The notes under the pieces are model-generated. The model did not search any database and had not been told where the DNA came from. It saw only the letters and a list, made by a program, of their open reading frames with translations. 64,000 nucleotides of DNA. It comes from Aureobasidium sp. EXF-3400 (Eukaryota; Ascomycota; Dothideomycetes; Dothideales; Saccotheciaceae). Below are positions 11,199 to 23,006 of the stretch, in pieces (position 1 is the first letter of the stretch; each line of letters begins with the position of its first letter). Location: NCBI GenBank assembly GCA_024195585.1, contig SWBL01000259.1, positions 1-64,000 of the forward strand, read 5' to 3'. The position numbers and the translations under genes were made by a program.

Positions 11199-13231
11199 TT
11201 ATCTGATATTGTGAGGAAGGACGGGTCCTGGCCGTGAGATGAAAGGATGTTTTAGAGCATCGGTGGGTGTAATCCTTCTCACAGGATCAACAGCAAGACA
11301 CTTGTCCAATAGGTCAGCAAAGAGATTCAACTCTTTGGCATCAGCGGGGCTCAGCCCCTTGGAACTGGCGAACAATCGTGCCTTGAGCTCCTTGGCAGGA
11401 ACGGTTCTAGTAATGTTCATGCGACGTACCACCTCTCGACGAGTGACGTTGTCAATCTCCTGGCTCAAGAAAGTACCGTCAGGCTCAAAGTGTTGCGGCC
11501 AGAATTCGGATCTCTTGAGCATGCGATTTGGTATCTTGCCACGACATTCTAGAATGCCCTTCAGCATCTGGTTGTTGGTCGCGCCAGTGAAGCAGATCTT
11601 GCCAGTGTAAAGCTCAAAAAGTGTGCAGCCAATACTCCACATGTCAATGGCATAGTCGTGCTTGATGCCGAGCATGATCTCTGGAGCGCGGTAAAAGCGT
11701 GAGACGAGGGCATCAGTAACGTCGTTTTCATCAGCGGACATGGCGGAACCCAAATCGGCAATTTTGAGCTGATTGCGCTTCTCGTTGACGAGGACATTGT
11801 CAGGCTTCAAATCAGCGTGTAGAATCTCGCACTTTTTGAGCAGAGTAAGACCAAGGAACATCTGCAGAGCGTACTGGCGCACAGCTATGATGTTGATGCC
11901 TATGTCACGACCGAATTTCTTCAAAACTTCACGAAGGTTGATACTTAGGTTCTCGAAGACCATGCAAAGATGGCCCTTGTGTTCGAAATGGCGTTCGAGA
12001 CGGATAATGTGCTTCTTGTCCTCAGGATCGGCTTCAGCGAGTTTTTGCAAAATCTCAATCTCCTTCATGCCTGCTTTGTACCTAGTAAGAGTTAGTTTTA
12101 CTAAATTTTGAACAGGTCTAGGAGAGCAACTTACATGGACTCCTGTGTGCGAATGATTTTGATGGCGACAGTGCGATTAGTGGTGGTATCAAGGGCACGA
12201 ACGACAGCAGAAAACACACCCTTTCCTAGATTGGTCTGGACATGGTAGCGATCGTCAAGGAGTTCACCAAGGATGATGCGGTAGTAACCTTCCGGGTCGT
12301 CCCAGTCGTCAAGCAGACTGCGATCAAGTTGCTTCGCCTCAGGAACGCGCACAGCCTGAGTGCCATCCTCCTTCTTGGGACCAGAAGCAGGCTCGGGAGC
12401 AAACATGTCGTCGTCATCGTCATCTGCGAACATGTCCATTTCCTTGGGTTGAGCAGGCTGTGGCGGAACAATGTTGGTGCTGTCAGGGTTGTGGTCTTGG
12501 TCCTTTTCCCCATTGTGAACAGCGGCCGAGAGATGGGCGTTGAGCCTGTCTTCTTGCATATCCATGGTTGGATCGTAGTCAGCAGCCGAAGGACCTTGGA
12601 AGGCAGCGGGAGAGTCGGGATCAGCGTTGACGGGGTTTGCGAGATCTTGGTCGTTTGTGATGGAAAAGGAAGCAGGAGAGGCAGGTTCAGCAGGAGACGA
12701 GGGCACCGAGGCAGCAGGTGAAGCCATGACAGAATCAGACTCGGAGGCAGTAGCGATGTGCAAGGCTTGTTGGAGCAGAGGCTGTGGTTGGGCTCGATGC
12801 TTTGCGCGCAGAGCTTCACGTCGCTTGCGGCGTTCTTCGATCAGCTTGGCTTCATCGACGGGTGGCTCCTCAGGTACATCGGGGATGACAGGAGCAGGCT
12901 GTTCCTGTATCGGGACTCTTTGGATAGGTGAGGGGCTCTTATTGTTACGCTGGCGCTTCTCGGGAGGGTCTTGGTTGTGGCGGTCGTGCGTCGAGTGACG
13001 GTCGTGTGGACGGCGGTCGTATTGGTGGTAGTCATCTCTCCGGGAGTAGGGACGCTTGTTCGAGTCTTGATGGGTGTAGCGGTGGTCTGGACGAGGTCTC
13101 TGGTTGTACCTCGATGGGGGTGATCGAGGTCTGCTTCTGCGGTCAATGGCGTGGTCACTGGGGTGGGGAGGTCGCGATCTAGTTGCCTTGTCTTGGACAA
13201 TCTCGCCCTCGGATGCCGAACTGTAGCCCAT
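11199..13231 (-). CDS. prp4: Prp4 pre-mRNA splicing kinase
   Basis: Nuclear kinase acting on tri-snRNP/spliceosome components. Exons are 13231-12135 and 12081-11199, with a 53-nt intron (GTAAGT...ACTAG) that rebuilds TQESMYKAGMKEIEIL; 659 residues. The N-terminal third is rich in Arg, Ser, Asp and His (MGYSSASEGEI, then RSRPRSPPSR), as in other Prp4 proteins. The kinase domain (about 335-650) has GKGVFSAVV, AIKIIR, HADLKPDN, DLGSAM and SRFYRAPEIMLG; HAD in place of HRD and DLG in place of DFG are family hallmarks. The frame is open to 13414, but the start at 13231 is chosen because the extra residues would overlap the promoter of the divergent gene at 13458 and show no similarity. Confidence 0.93.
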
Positions 13232-13457
13232 GCTGAGTTGTCTGGTGCGATCAGTGATGGCTTGTGTGTGTGAGAGCAGAGCAGAGATGGGCAGGCGCAT
13301 TCGTGTGGTGCGAGGTTGATACACGCTCTCTCTCGTCAGAGGCCCGTGCTTCTGATAGCCATGATGGAAGTGAGCAATCACCAACTTTTTTGGTCGCAAC
13401 TGCCCAAGACTCACACAACTGCCTCAGCAGCTTGCTACGACGACATTCACTTCCAAA

Positions 13458-13835
13458 ATGCTCGCCTCTCGTGCTCGACTCGTGCCACGCTTTTCGTCGG
13501 TCGTCAGTCGCCGCTTCATTGCCGACCAGCCATCCTCTTCGCCATCCACCCCTCGGCCTGCTCCTGCGACTTCTGTCTCTACTGCTCCTGTCGCTACACC
13601 CACAACTCAATTCAGACCTTCTGCTGACCCACATGTCGTTCCCATTGCCCAGCAGCGAGGTCCCCGCAAAATGCAAGATGGCTACAGTGGCGCCTTCTAT
13701 CTGTCTCTCTTGGGTGGCTTGGTCGTCACTGCTCCCATCATCACCTACTTTTACTGGGAACATCGCAAGACCCACATGAGGGAGAAGAAGGAAGCCATTC
13801 TCAAGGAGATTCACGCCAGAGTCCGCACTTCCTAA
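13458..13835 (+). CDS. Small mitochondrial membrane protein, function unknown
   Basis: Single exon, 125 residues. The N-terminus MLASRARLVPRFSSVVSRRF is Arg/Ser-rich and lacks acidic residues, typical of a mitochondrial presequence. A Pro/Ala/Thr-rich linker follows, then one transmembrane helix about residues 80-100 (FYLSLLGGLVVTAPIITYFY) and a basic tail HRKTHMREKKEAILKEIHAR. This is the layout of small inner-membrane assembly or subunit proteins, but I cannot name the family. It is divergent from prp4 with 226 bp between start codons, and it converges on the DUF2945 gene (96 bp between stops). Confidence 0.75.
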   Translation: MLASRARLVPRFSSVVSRRFIADQPSSSPSTPRPAPATSVSTAPVATPTTQFRPSADPHVVPIAQQRGPRKMQDGYSGAFYLSLLGGLVVTAPIITYFYWEHRKTHMREKKEAILKEIHARVRTS

Positions 13836-13931
13836 CATATCTTCCGACATAATAATCTTTCATACAAAAAACTACCAATAGTCCTCCTACCCTCTCGACC
13901 CTTCTCTTCTCTTCTCACACTCTACCTCCAC

Positions 13932-14757
13932 TTAAGAAGAATTGAGTCTGCTTGAGCGTCTGGGCTCTCCCGACTCGGTCGCCGCCTTCTTCGGCTCCTT
14001 CTTGGGCTTAGATGAGGCCTCGTTTCCATTCTTGGCCGGGCGACCACGCTTCTTCTTTTCACCATTCTCCTCGCCAGCCTCATCCGTCTTCTGCTGCTTC
14101 TTTGACGGCTCCTCATCCTCTTGCTCATCGTCATCTTTGGCCTCGCGCTTGTCGCCAGTCTTTGCTTCCCCGTCCTCCTTCTTCTCATCAGACTTATTCG
14201 ACTCCTTCTTCTCTTCTTCCTTATTCTTCTTCTCCTCTTCCTTCTCTTTCTCTTCCTCGCCATCCTTCTCGCCATCCTTGGCCTCGTCGTCTTCCTTCTT
14301 ATCCTCCTTGGTCACCGTCTTCTCCTCACCCTTGTCTTCCTTGTGCTTGTCACCCTCCTCTTCGACATCAAGCTCATGGGCCCTTTTGACAACATCGTTT
14401 CCTGACCGAGAGATCTTGACGGCAGGGTCTTCAGGGTCTGCATTCTTCTTGACCGTATTGCCGTTTTTGGTCTCGATTGAGAGCTCTCCTTCTTTCTCAA
14501 TTTCTGCCACCTTGCCTCCGGGACGGCTGCCAGACCATTGCCACGAGACTGATATGTCTTGATTAGCACTGTACGCAAAGAGTATCAAGACTTGACGTGT
14601 TGACGCGCCAGCATGACTCGACACCCTGGAGCGGGTATTGTCGCGTAGATAATCGCGCGTCTTCGGGTGCCTGGTCGCAAGGCTGCACAAACTCGCGCCA
14701 AGGGGTATGAACGAGGCACTTACCCTGGTCTCCTTCCTTGATTTCCTTGTCGCTCAT
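13932..14757 (-). CDS. DUF2945 (HVA1 Tudor-like) protein with acidic tail and AT-hook
   Basis: Exons are 14757-14724 (34 nt) and 14557-13932, with a 166-nt intron (GTAAGT...CAAG); 219 residues. The spliced N-terminus MSDKEIKEGDQ-DISVSWQW with SGSRPGGKVAEI is the DUF2945/hypervirulence-associated Tudor-like fold, found as a short domain in many fungal and bacterial proteins. Residues about 80-175 are almost only Glu, Lys, Asp and Ser. Near the C-terminus KKKRGRPAKNG has the GRP core of an AT-hook, and the protein ends RRSSRLNSS. Together these suggest a nuclear, DNA- or histone-associated protein; that is inference. A 206-codon antisense frame over the low-complexity region is a compositional shadow. 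Confidence 0.82.
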
Positions 14758-16591
14758 AGTTACGATATGTGGGATGCTACGAGAGCAGGTTGTGAGATGT
14801 ATCAAAGGAACTGATGAGAGCAGAATGCTTCGTGTAGAATATCAATGCGATCGCGTAAGCTGAGCGATTCTGAAAAAGGTACAATGAAGAGAGCAAGCGA
14901 CGCGTTGCAATGTCGGGAAGTGAGGTTGGTCAGACTTGGACGTCGAGGTCCACCAGCGCGACGAAGCAGATGTGGAGAGGCAGGTACGACCCTAACGTCA
15001 TGCTTCGTTGCCGCGGTAGGAAGGTGATCGGCGCTACTGCCCGGTTCTTTGGTTCATGGGAACTATGTTTACTCTGACCCGATCCGCGTGCCTATCATGG
15101 GTTTTGAGTCTTTGCTGCTCTCTCGAGCTGTATGGAATCAATGCATCCTCTGTCGCTGTTATGTTCCATGTGTTGTGTGCGTTGTTGACATCGAATGTTG
15201 TGCGGGTCGCGCAGACGTTGAAAGTGCAAGCTCGAGATCAGCTTCATCTCGATCACACCACTATCACCATCCCAACCGTAGTACATTTTCCTTGCTGTCA
15301 TTGTTTGTTTACGAGCTATACATATTCTGGCTGTCAACTTGAACATGGAATCTGGTTACTCGTGTAGTGTTCAGTAGCTGTTCATTAGGTGCGAATGTTC
15401 ACCCGGTCAAAAGCGACGAGCATCATGACGGATTTGCAGTCGAGGCTTCACCAGCACGGCATCGATTGTCAAAGGTTAACACAGTAAGCAAATCGCACCT
15501 CCAGCGCCCTCCAAGCCTCGCGTACCTCCAGATAGGCACATAAGAGATCTCATCACGTCCTTGAAACATATCTCAAGGCACGACACAGCGTGAGAGGCTG
15601 TGCGTGGATAAAGAACAGGGTCGCCCGCACAGCGAGGAGGGGTGACCCTGACGCAACAACCGACAACGAAGCAGCTTGAGCAGACCAATCTGGGAGCTAT
15701 CTGATGTACAATTACTCCAAATCGTGGCAGAGAGGATCGAGTTGAAATGAGCATCTTCTCTATCTAAGCAAACATGTTCTACTGTGTCTTCACTTTTCCA
15801 TGCTTTGTTTGTCGAACACCAGACCCGGAAGGAGTTGTTTGGACCAAAGTCTGGCGTGAGGAAGCATGCTGGGCTGAAGGCTAACCTCAATGAAAGATAC
15901 GATGTGGTCCCTCGACTCGCCCGTATGGAGCTACTTGATCGCCTTATCGCAGCCACATCACAGACATGAACTCCCAATCCACCGAGCGAGCGAGGGCTAC
16001 TGAATCAGGCTCAAGCTCCTGGATATTGATACGCGAGACCTAGCCACAAAGCCTTCCTTAGCCTCATGAATGATCAGAGAAAGGCCTTATTTTGCTAAGG
16101 TATGCTAACATGCTTTCTATCCTCATATCTAACAGGGAATGTACGCTCTACCTTTCGCATGAGAGGCACGCTGCAAAGAGTCTCTGTATCCAGCAAGGCG
16201 AAGGTTTAGACAGGAAATGCACAAAGTAGATAGAATCTTTGATATGATTTTCAGTTTCTCTTTTCAAGGTCCGACAGTGCAGTCATCTCTTCAACAAAAC
16301 TCCTCCCAATGCAACTAAAGCATACGATATCCACACCGAGCCGTTGCAGTGCACTTGGTCAGAAAAAACATTCCTCGTTTAATTTGCAAAAGAGGACATG
16401 GAGGTAAAACCCAAAAGCCAAAAGAGGCCGTCAGCAACACCCATTCATTGCGTGTTCCGTACAACCAACCAACATAAAACACCATCAGAAAGAAGCCCCA
16501 AAACTATGACATGAAAAGAGGTCCGGAAGTGGAAGTGATTCCTAGCAGTTGATCCCGAAGTTTTGAATATGATCGTGGTTCAATGTAAAAC
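14758..16591. other. Intergenic, about 1.8 kb, nothing supported
   Basis: It lies between the 5' side of the DUF2945 gene and the 3' end of sch9. Open frames near 15049-15370 and 15476-15977 occur on both strands and show no motif. The segment next to 16591 is probably the sch9 3' UTR. Confidence 0.6.
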
Positions 16592-19275
16592 TTAGACGTC
16601 CATGCCGTCGTTGAAGATGCCCTGGGGTTCGTTTGTCGACGCCACTCCACCCATGCGCTCACCCTTACTCAAGGTCTTTCTCAACTCATCATTGTCTTCT
16701 TGCGACTCTTGTTGGGCTTGCTGCAGGTGTGCTGTATCGTTGCCGAATTGTTTGTCGAGTGTGCTCTCATCAACAAATGTGAAGCCCTTGAATGCTGTCT
16801 GCAGTGTAGGGCTGAGAGGTGTGCTGGCCGGGTTGACGCCACTAGCCAGAGCTGCTGCACGAGCATTGAGAGATGATGAATTGCCGCTCGATAAGGCATT
16901 GGTGAACTCCGGATCGAAGTTGCTTACATCCAACTCACCCTTAAGCTTGGGCTTGAAAGGTGGAACAAGCGCTTTGCGACCAAGAGCATCCCAATCAATA
17001 TCAGCGAAGAAGGGATGGGCCATGAGCTCGTCAGCGTCGGCCTTGGCTCCAAGACGGTGGTTCGGATTGCGGTTCAAGAGGCCCTTGACGAAGTTGCGAC
17101 CCTCTGTCGAGAGAGCATCTCTAGGGAAACGAACCTTGCCGAAAGCGATGTTCTTGTACATTTGCTGAGTGTCCTCGGCATAGAAAGGTGACCAGCCGCA
17201 GCACATCTCGAAGACCAAGACACCCAGCGACCAGAAATCGACCATCTTGGTGTAACCTTGCTCGTCCAGGAGAACCTCAGGAGCAAGGTATTCTGTGGTA
17301 CCACAGAAAGTGTTTGTTGTATCTCCCTTTGAAAGGTTGGCCTTGGATAGACCAAAATCGCAGAGAGCGATATGACCATTGGCATCCAGCAGGATGTTCT
17401 CGGGCTTCAAATCACGGTAGACAATGTCGTGCTGGTGGAGATGTCTCAAGGCCAGAATCAGCTCAGCGATGTAGAATTTTGCACGACCTTCGTGGAAGCG
17501 TCCTTCTCTTTGAAGATGCCAGAAAAGTTCTCCTCCGGACATGTAGTCGGTGACCAGATAGAGATCGGCAGGGGTTTGGAAAGAAAACTTCAAGCCAACA
17601 ATGAATGGTGACTCGGCAGTGGCAGTGCGCACAAGAATATTACGCTCGCCAATGGTGTGTGCAATCTCCTTCTTCTGAATGATGACCTTCTTCGAAAGCA
17701 CCTTCATAGCATAGATTCTTTGTGTATCCTTCTTGCGAACCTGGAAGACCTGTCCAAAAGTACCCTTACCAATGAGTCTCAAGATTTCGAAATCTTCGGG
17801 TCCGTAAGTTTTCTTGTCGGTCTTCTGGAAACTGAGTCTGAGCTGGATCTCGCCACAAACATTATCGGTCTCGCCCTCTCTGGGCTTCAACTTGTACCAG
17901 GCCTCGTGGGGGTGGTCGTAGTTCTCGAGTTCGGGGCTGAAACGGACGTGTCCAATGAAGGCTTCTTGGTTCTTCTTGTCGTATACGGAAATATCGAGTT
18001 CAGATTGGTCGCCAACGACGTCACTGCAACTGTATTAGCCTGGATTGTGTTAGAAGTCGCCAGCAGAAACGTACAATACGGCCTCGTGGTTCCATAGTGG
18101 CTCAGTCACGAGAGGGTCCGAGGCAGAGTCCTTGAGCTTGGGAATATCTGTTTGGCTGGTTTGGCGGCTGCCGAGCCCAGGAATGCTCATGGCTTTTCCT
18201 CCATCACTGCCCATTCTTCTCATAGCAACTCCTTTGGCCAGGTTTTCATTTTGATAGGCATCTTGCTCTTGTGTCTTGGTATCCATGGCGTCCTCCTCGG
18301 CGCCACCAGAAATGTCTTCGTTCAGTTGATAAATGCAGACGACATAAGGGGCAGTGCTAGGCTTGAGACCTCTTCCCTGCACAATATTGACTGAGAGCTG
18401 ACCCTTAGTTGTACCGACAGTGGGTTGACCATTGGATTGGTTTGAGCTGGATCGACTACTCTTCTCGGTTCTGGAGATCTGAGGGGCTGTGGAAGCGGGT
18501 GCATCGTCGACTGCAGCTGCAGTCTCATTATGTGACAAGGCTCGTGGGGTGCGAGGTGGGGTACTCTTTTGGTCTTCTGTTAGCCCTTGATTCTCGCTAT
18601 CCAGTGGCTCGAGCTCAGATGACATGGAAAGAGAAGCATTCAAAGAATCGGGAACATTGGTGGGTTGAGCAGCAGGGCTAGAAATGTGCGCTGAAACATG
18701 CGGTCTGGAAACGACAGTGTCTACTGTGCTTGAGGGCAGTGTGGAACTACGAAGACGTGCTGGTCCTGCCGGGGCATTTTTCTCGGTCGACGTCTGCACG
18801 TCTGCAGGCCCTTCTTCATCAACCTGCAGGCCATGAAGAGAGGAAGCCGACGACAGAGGTGGGGTGGGATATGAAGGCAGGCCGGCGTCGGGTTGCTCGT
18901 GTGGAAGTAGCGGTGGTGCTTGACTGCCAACAAACGAATGCTTGGGCGAGCTGGGTGCGGTAGGTGGAGCAGCGCCAGTGGGGGCAGTAGGAGAGGGATT
19001 TGAGGGGTCCATGTTCAGACTCGGGCCATGTGTGACGTTGCGGGAGAGACAGACGAGGGGCAGGCAAAATTGGTGGATGATGTGAAAGGAACACGAAGAG
19101 AATGACAAACCTGGGCAAAGTAGGCATGCGGCAATCCGGGTTGACGTTTATCCATCAGGTCAGGGCGAGGCGTTGAGATTCCGCCGGGAGGTGTCGAGGC
19201 ACCACTGCCAACATGATCGGAATCTTCATCCGGTGCGCGAGTACTAGTGGGGCGAAGAAGATTAGCGTCGGCCAT
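16592..19275 (-). CDS. sch9: AGC-family protein kinase Sch9
   Basis: TORC1-responsive AGC kinase (fungal S6K/Akt-like). Kinase exon 18023-16592; middle exon ends 18075 (intron 18074-18024, GTACGT...GCAG); first exon 19275-19111, starting MADANLL and containing GSGASTPPGG and STPRPDLMDKRQPG. In order the protein has a Ser/Pro-rich N-terminus, a C2-like region (QLSVNIVQGRGLKP, then VVGDQSELDISVYDKKN), a kinase domain (GKGTFGQVF, YRDLKPENILL, DFGLSKANL, activation loop TFCGTTEYLAPE) and an AGC tail with hydrophobic motif FKGFTFVD. The join of exon 1 to exon 2 is uncertain: the phase-correct acceptor is at 18941 (exon 2 from 18940, total about 820 residues), while an in-frame ATG at 19012 could serve as an alternative start. 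Confidence 0.9.
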
Positions 19276-19572
19276 AGCAAAGTTTTCTGAAACGAAACGA
19301 ATCAAGCACTTTGGGCGGGCGTGAAATTGACAAATGCAAGCAAGAGAGATTCGACAGCCAAAACAATAATCACGGGCAGCCTGGAAAGGACGGAGTGTTT
19401 TGTTGGATCTGACTGCGCATCTGCGATTTGCCGTGGAACTGTCGTCGGGCCGAATGACGACAGCTTTTTCTGCTGGTCGTCGGAGCTGCCTGACGCTTCT
19501 GCAGGTGCACATGGCAGCGGGAGAAGAATTGGTTAATCATTCTCCGCATGAACCTGAGCTTCTAGAAACGCG

Positions 19573-20130
19573 TCATGACCATTGGACACGGCAGCGACCA
19601 TTCGAGACTCTGCAGTATGGCAGCATTGGAATAGATGACGGCGCAGCGGAGGCGGCGGGATTGGCCGAGGACGTGGGTAAAAATATCAAAAGCACGAGGA
19701 AAGAAGCGGAGCAAGCTTACTTTTGCATCATCGCTTGTCGCAACAAGTCCGCAGCGGGAGACTGCTGCGGATGGTTGTTGGACGAAGGGGAAGACATTGT
19801 CAAAGATCTTGTTGACCACGGGTCGGCAGGAGCAGGCTCAATGAAGACGGTCGGGATCAGACTGCTAGACTTTGACGACAATGGTGGAGGACGAGGTCTT
19901 CTCAGCGAATCCTGCTTGCTGGAAGAAAAGGACGGCGAGTGCTTTCGTTTTGGTCGGTCGGGTTGCTGATTCCTGTCAGAGGGGCCCGACGGATTAAGAT
20001 TGCTGCTGCGATTAACAGCCAGGATTGATGACGATTCAGAACGTGCGATTAAAGATTGATGAGGAGAATGATTAGAGGGTGAAATGGTGCTGAAAGCCGG
20101 CGCAAGAAATGAAGCGTCTGGGCGAGCCAT
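19573..20130 (-). CDS. Hypothetical Ser/Pro-rich protein
   Basis: A frame from ATG 20130 runs to 19721, then a 111-nt intron (GTAAGC...CTGCAG) and a short exon 19609-19573 ending in TGA; 148 residues with consistent phase. It is Ser-, Pro- and Arg-rich with basic patches (DRPKRKHSPSFSSSKQDS, then RRPRPPP) and ends AADLLRQAMMQK-VSNGRC. No domain was recognised. It lies immediately upstream of sch9 on the same strand, so it could instead be untranslated leader or regulatory DNA of sch9. The main support is frame length and a plausible intron. Confidence 0.4.
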
Positions 20131-20921
20131 GTCATTGATGCGTTAGTGGGGAAACTTCAGTCCAACGCTTGAGCTCGTTAAGGTCCTGAGACTCGAGGCC
20201 TGATGTTTCTTATTCCCAGTAGTCTACCCTGCTATGTGTTGTGCAGTGGTGCAGAGCTGGAGGAAACAAAGGTTCCAGAGGGGCGATAGGACAGATACTA
20301 TCGGTGCAAGTCTCGCCGCATCTCACAGCCTCATCATGTGCGGCCTGTCTGGATCATAAATCATAGATCATCTGCCAAACCACCCCCTCCAAACCGGTCC
20401 TGGCCCTCGGCGACTGGCTGCAGATCATAACGCTTGGCCGAGACGTCCCAAAGCAGATGAAGTGTACCAATCCCTCATCATGTAAGGGAAGCTGAATATC
20501 AACGGCCGAAAAGCGAACGCTTACAGCGGTTTATATGATCTTGCAGAACAAGCATGATCTGAACGATTCCGAGATCTACTTTATACAAGTATAAGCCAGC
20601 GTAGAGGATGAGGACAAATTGTCAGCAGACGACGTTACAATCCCAGTACCTTTGATTGCGTTCTTTGCTAGATTGTAACAGACATGCATTTGTGTCGTAT
20701 GTGACAACAATTACCCTATACTACCTTATATCCAAGACTTCCACGAACAGATGGGAGATTTAGATGGTCGATATCAGATAAGACCATCGGTGCGGGAGTT
20801 GCCGAGATGCCGATGCAGTGTAGTTAGGTAGCCGCATTCGCGTCGGTTGATGGTTGGCGTTGGAACAAGAGCAGAGCAGCTCGACGCGCGAGCGAGACAC
20901 AACATTGCACGCATCGCAACC
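20131..20921. other. Intergenic, divergent promoter region
   Basis: About 0.8 kb between the orphan minus-strand ORF and the plus-strand rsc7 gene. No open frame of note, tRNA or repeat was seen. Confidence 0.6.
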
Positions 20922-22571
20922 ATGGCACGAGGAAGAGGCAGAGGCGGTGGCCCAAGGCTGCGCTTATCAGCAAGTACATACAGCTTGCTATCAACTTTGC
21001 GCGCACTCGCACTTACCATTGTCTAGGAAATTCCACTCCCGCTACTAAAGTCGAGTTGTCAGATGAAGAAATGCCGGACCCAGTTGCGCAGGATGAGGAT
21101 GATGGAGATGAGGATCATGTTGAGCCAGACGGCGCCGAGGATGATGACGGCGAGCAAGAAGCAGACGACGACCAAGAAAATGGAGATCGCAGCAGTCCGC
21201 CCGTCGTCCAGACGATCCCACGTAAACGAGGCAGAGGCCGCCCACCCACACGCCCACGACCTGATTGGGACACACCAGAACCTGGCACTGGTAACGGCTC
21301 AGAGTCTGGCACCCCAAGGAGAAAGAGAGGACGTCCATCAGGCATTGGAGGATCTCGTGGTGGTTTCAGAGGCAGACCAAGAGGTGGACCTTCACATGCA
21401 ACGCGAGTCTCAATCGACAAGGAGGGTAACATGATGGACGTCATCAACGACGAGATTGCGCTCCCAGAGGATCCCGACGGAGAGACCAAGGTCAACAAGG
21501 ATGGACATCTTCAAGGAGGCCGCGACTACCGTGTGCGTGTCTTTACCATTCTAGGTCGCGGCGACAGGCTTTACATGTTGTCAACTGAGCCTGCACGCTG
21601 TACTGGCTTCCGCGACAGCTACCTCTTCTTCACCAAACATCTACAGCTCCACAAGATCATTATTGGCGAGGACGAAAAGAAAGACCTGATCTCTCGCGAC
21701 ATCATCCCGCATTCCTACAAGGGTCGCGCAATCGGTGTGGTTACTGCCCGCTCTGTTTTCTGCGAATTTGGTGCGCGCATTGTCATCGGAGGTCGCAAAA
21801 TCATGGACGACTACCAAGTCAAGGCAGCAAAGGAGAGAGGCGACATCGAAGGTGAACTGGCCGATCCCAATGACCGTCTACCTGCTCCAGGTGAGCCATA
21901 CAACAAGAACCAGTATGTTGCTTGGCATGGAGCCAGTCAGGTATACCACAACAATGCTCCTAGCGTTCCTCTTCAGCCTGGCAAGCCTGCACCAGGAAAG
22001 AGAAAGACCAACATCACCACTAGCAACTGGCAGTTTGAGCATGCCAGAGAAGCAAGGTATTTACCTCATCTCCTTGTGATCTATCCGGTCTTTGCTAATT
22101 CTTTTCAGCCGCTTCAACTCTACTCTCTCCGCCGCACGTCGCTCAAACCTCAATGGCGTCTACGACATCAACACCAACCTGATGTTCTATCCCAAGATCA
22201 TGCAGCCAAGTCACGTCAAATGGGAGCGTGTTGATCCAGGTCAAGAGGAAAAGTCCAATGAAGAATCTGCCACCTTCCAACCTCTTCCCGATCTTATCAA
22301 GAGAAACTATCTTGTCACCGACACCTGTTTCGAAAGCGCTCCTAGAGCAAACCTGGGTGTTCCTGGTCCAGATGGCGATGTTCACGATCTCTCTACCAAT
22401 GGCCTCTCTACAATCTCGCAGGATGTTCTAGATGAGCTTCCAGAGGAGTGCAGAGCAGCCTTTGAAGAAGCAAAGAACGCTGAACTCGCATGGAAGTCGA
22501 GATGGCATGACGAACACACCGATGGCGCGCGCGGCAAGCTGCGCATCGGTTTCAATGGCTTTCCTGTTTGA
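20922..22571 (+). CDS. rsc7: RSC chromatin-remodelling subunit Rsc7/Npl6
   Basis: Subunit of the RSC/SWI-SNF-type chromatin remodeller (Rsc7/Swp82 family). Exons are 20922-20973, 21027-22056 and 22109-22571; introns of 53 and 52 nt; 514 residues. The first exon starts MARGRGRGGGP; splicing gives LSARNSTPATKVELSDEEMP. It is followed by an Asp/Glu-rich stretch and two AT-hook-like motifs (KRGRGRPPTRPR and RRKRGRPSG). The conserved family region reads GRDYRVRVFTILGRGDRLYM, then EPARCTGFRDSYLFF, SRDIIPHSYKGR and VTARSVFCEFGARIV, and after intron 2 RFNSTLSAARR, YDINTNLMFYPKIMQPSHV. The ATG at 20922 is the only start giving the basic N-terminus in the right phase. Confidence 0.92.
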
Positions 22572-23006
22572 GGCGCTGGATGAATGCATGGTTTAATGAA
22601 GATGTGGATTATCAAGGAGTTTTCGGAGCACAGGCGTCATCTTCCGACCAGCATGGCGAAGGCAAGTTTAGTTGACAAGGAATACCCCAAAATAGGTCAA
22701 AGGTATCTGAACGTTCTGTTTCTATGAATGACTGATCAGATTCTCCACATGATTCCTGAATAGTGAGGGTGGTAGGGAATGCATTCCGCATTATTGCATT
22801 CCTTCCCCAAGTCCAGCCCAAGCGTCGTTGTACAAAGACTGAATAGTCATCCCTATTTTGGCGACGAGTCGATCGAGTAGATCGCCGCTTTCGGGTCTTT
22901 GTTCTCATCGATAAAGCGAAACTTCCAACGACAACATTACCCTTCTCGTCTACGACGCCACCATCAGATTCAGAACTCCTTCGCTGCGTCGCAGGAATTG
23001 CTAAGA
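22572..23006. other. Intergenic between rsc7 and the 7TM gene
   Basis: 435 bp between two plus-strand genes, holding the rsc7 3' UTR and the promoter of the next gene. An antisense open frame here (22612-23247) overlaps coding exons and has no motif. Confidence 0.55.

Noticed and set aside
13942..14562. 206-codon Ser/Phe-rich plus-strand frame
   Set aside because: Complement of the Glu/Lys-rich low-complexity tail of the DUF2945 protein.
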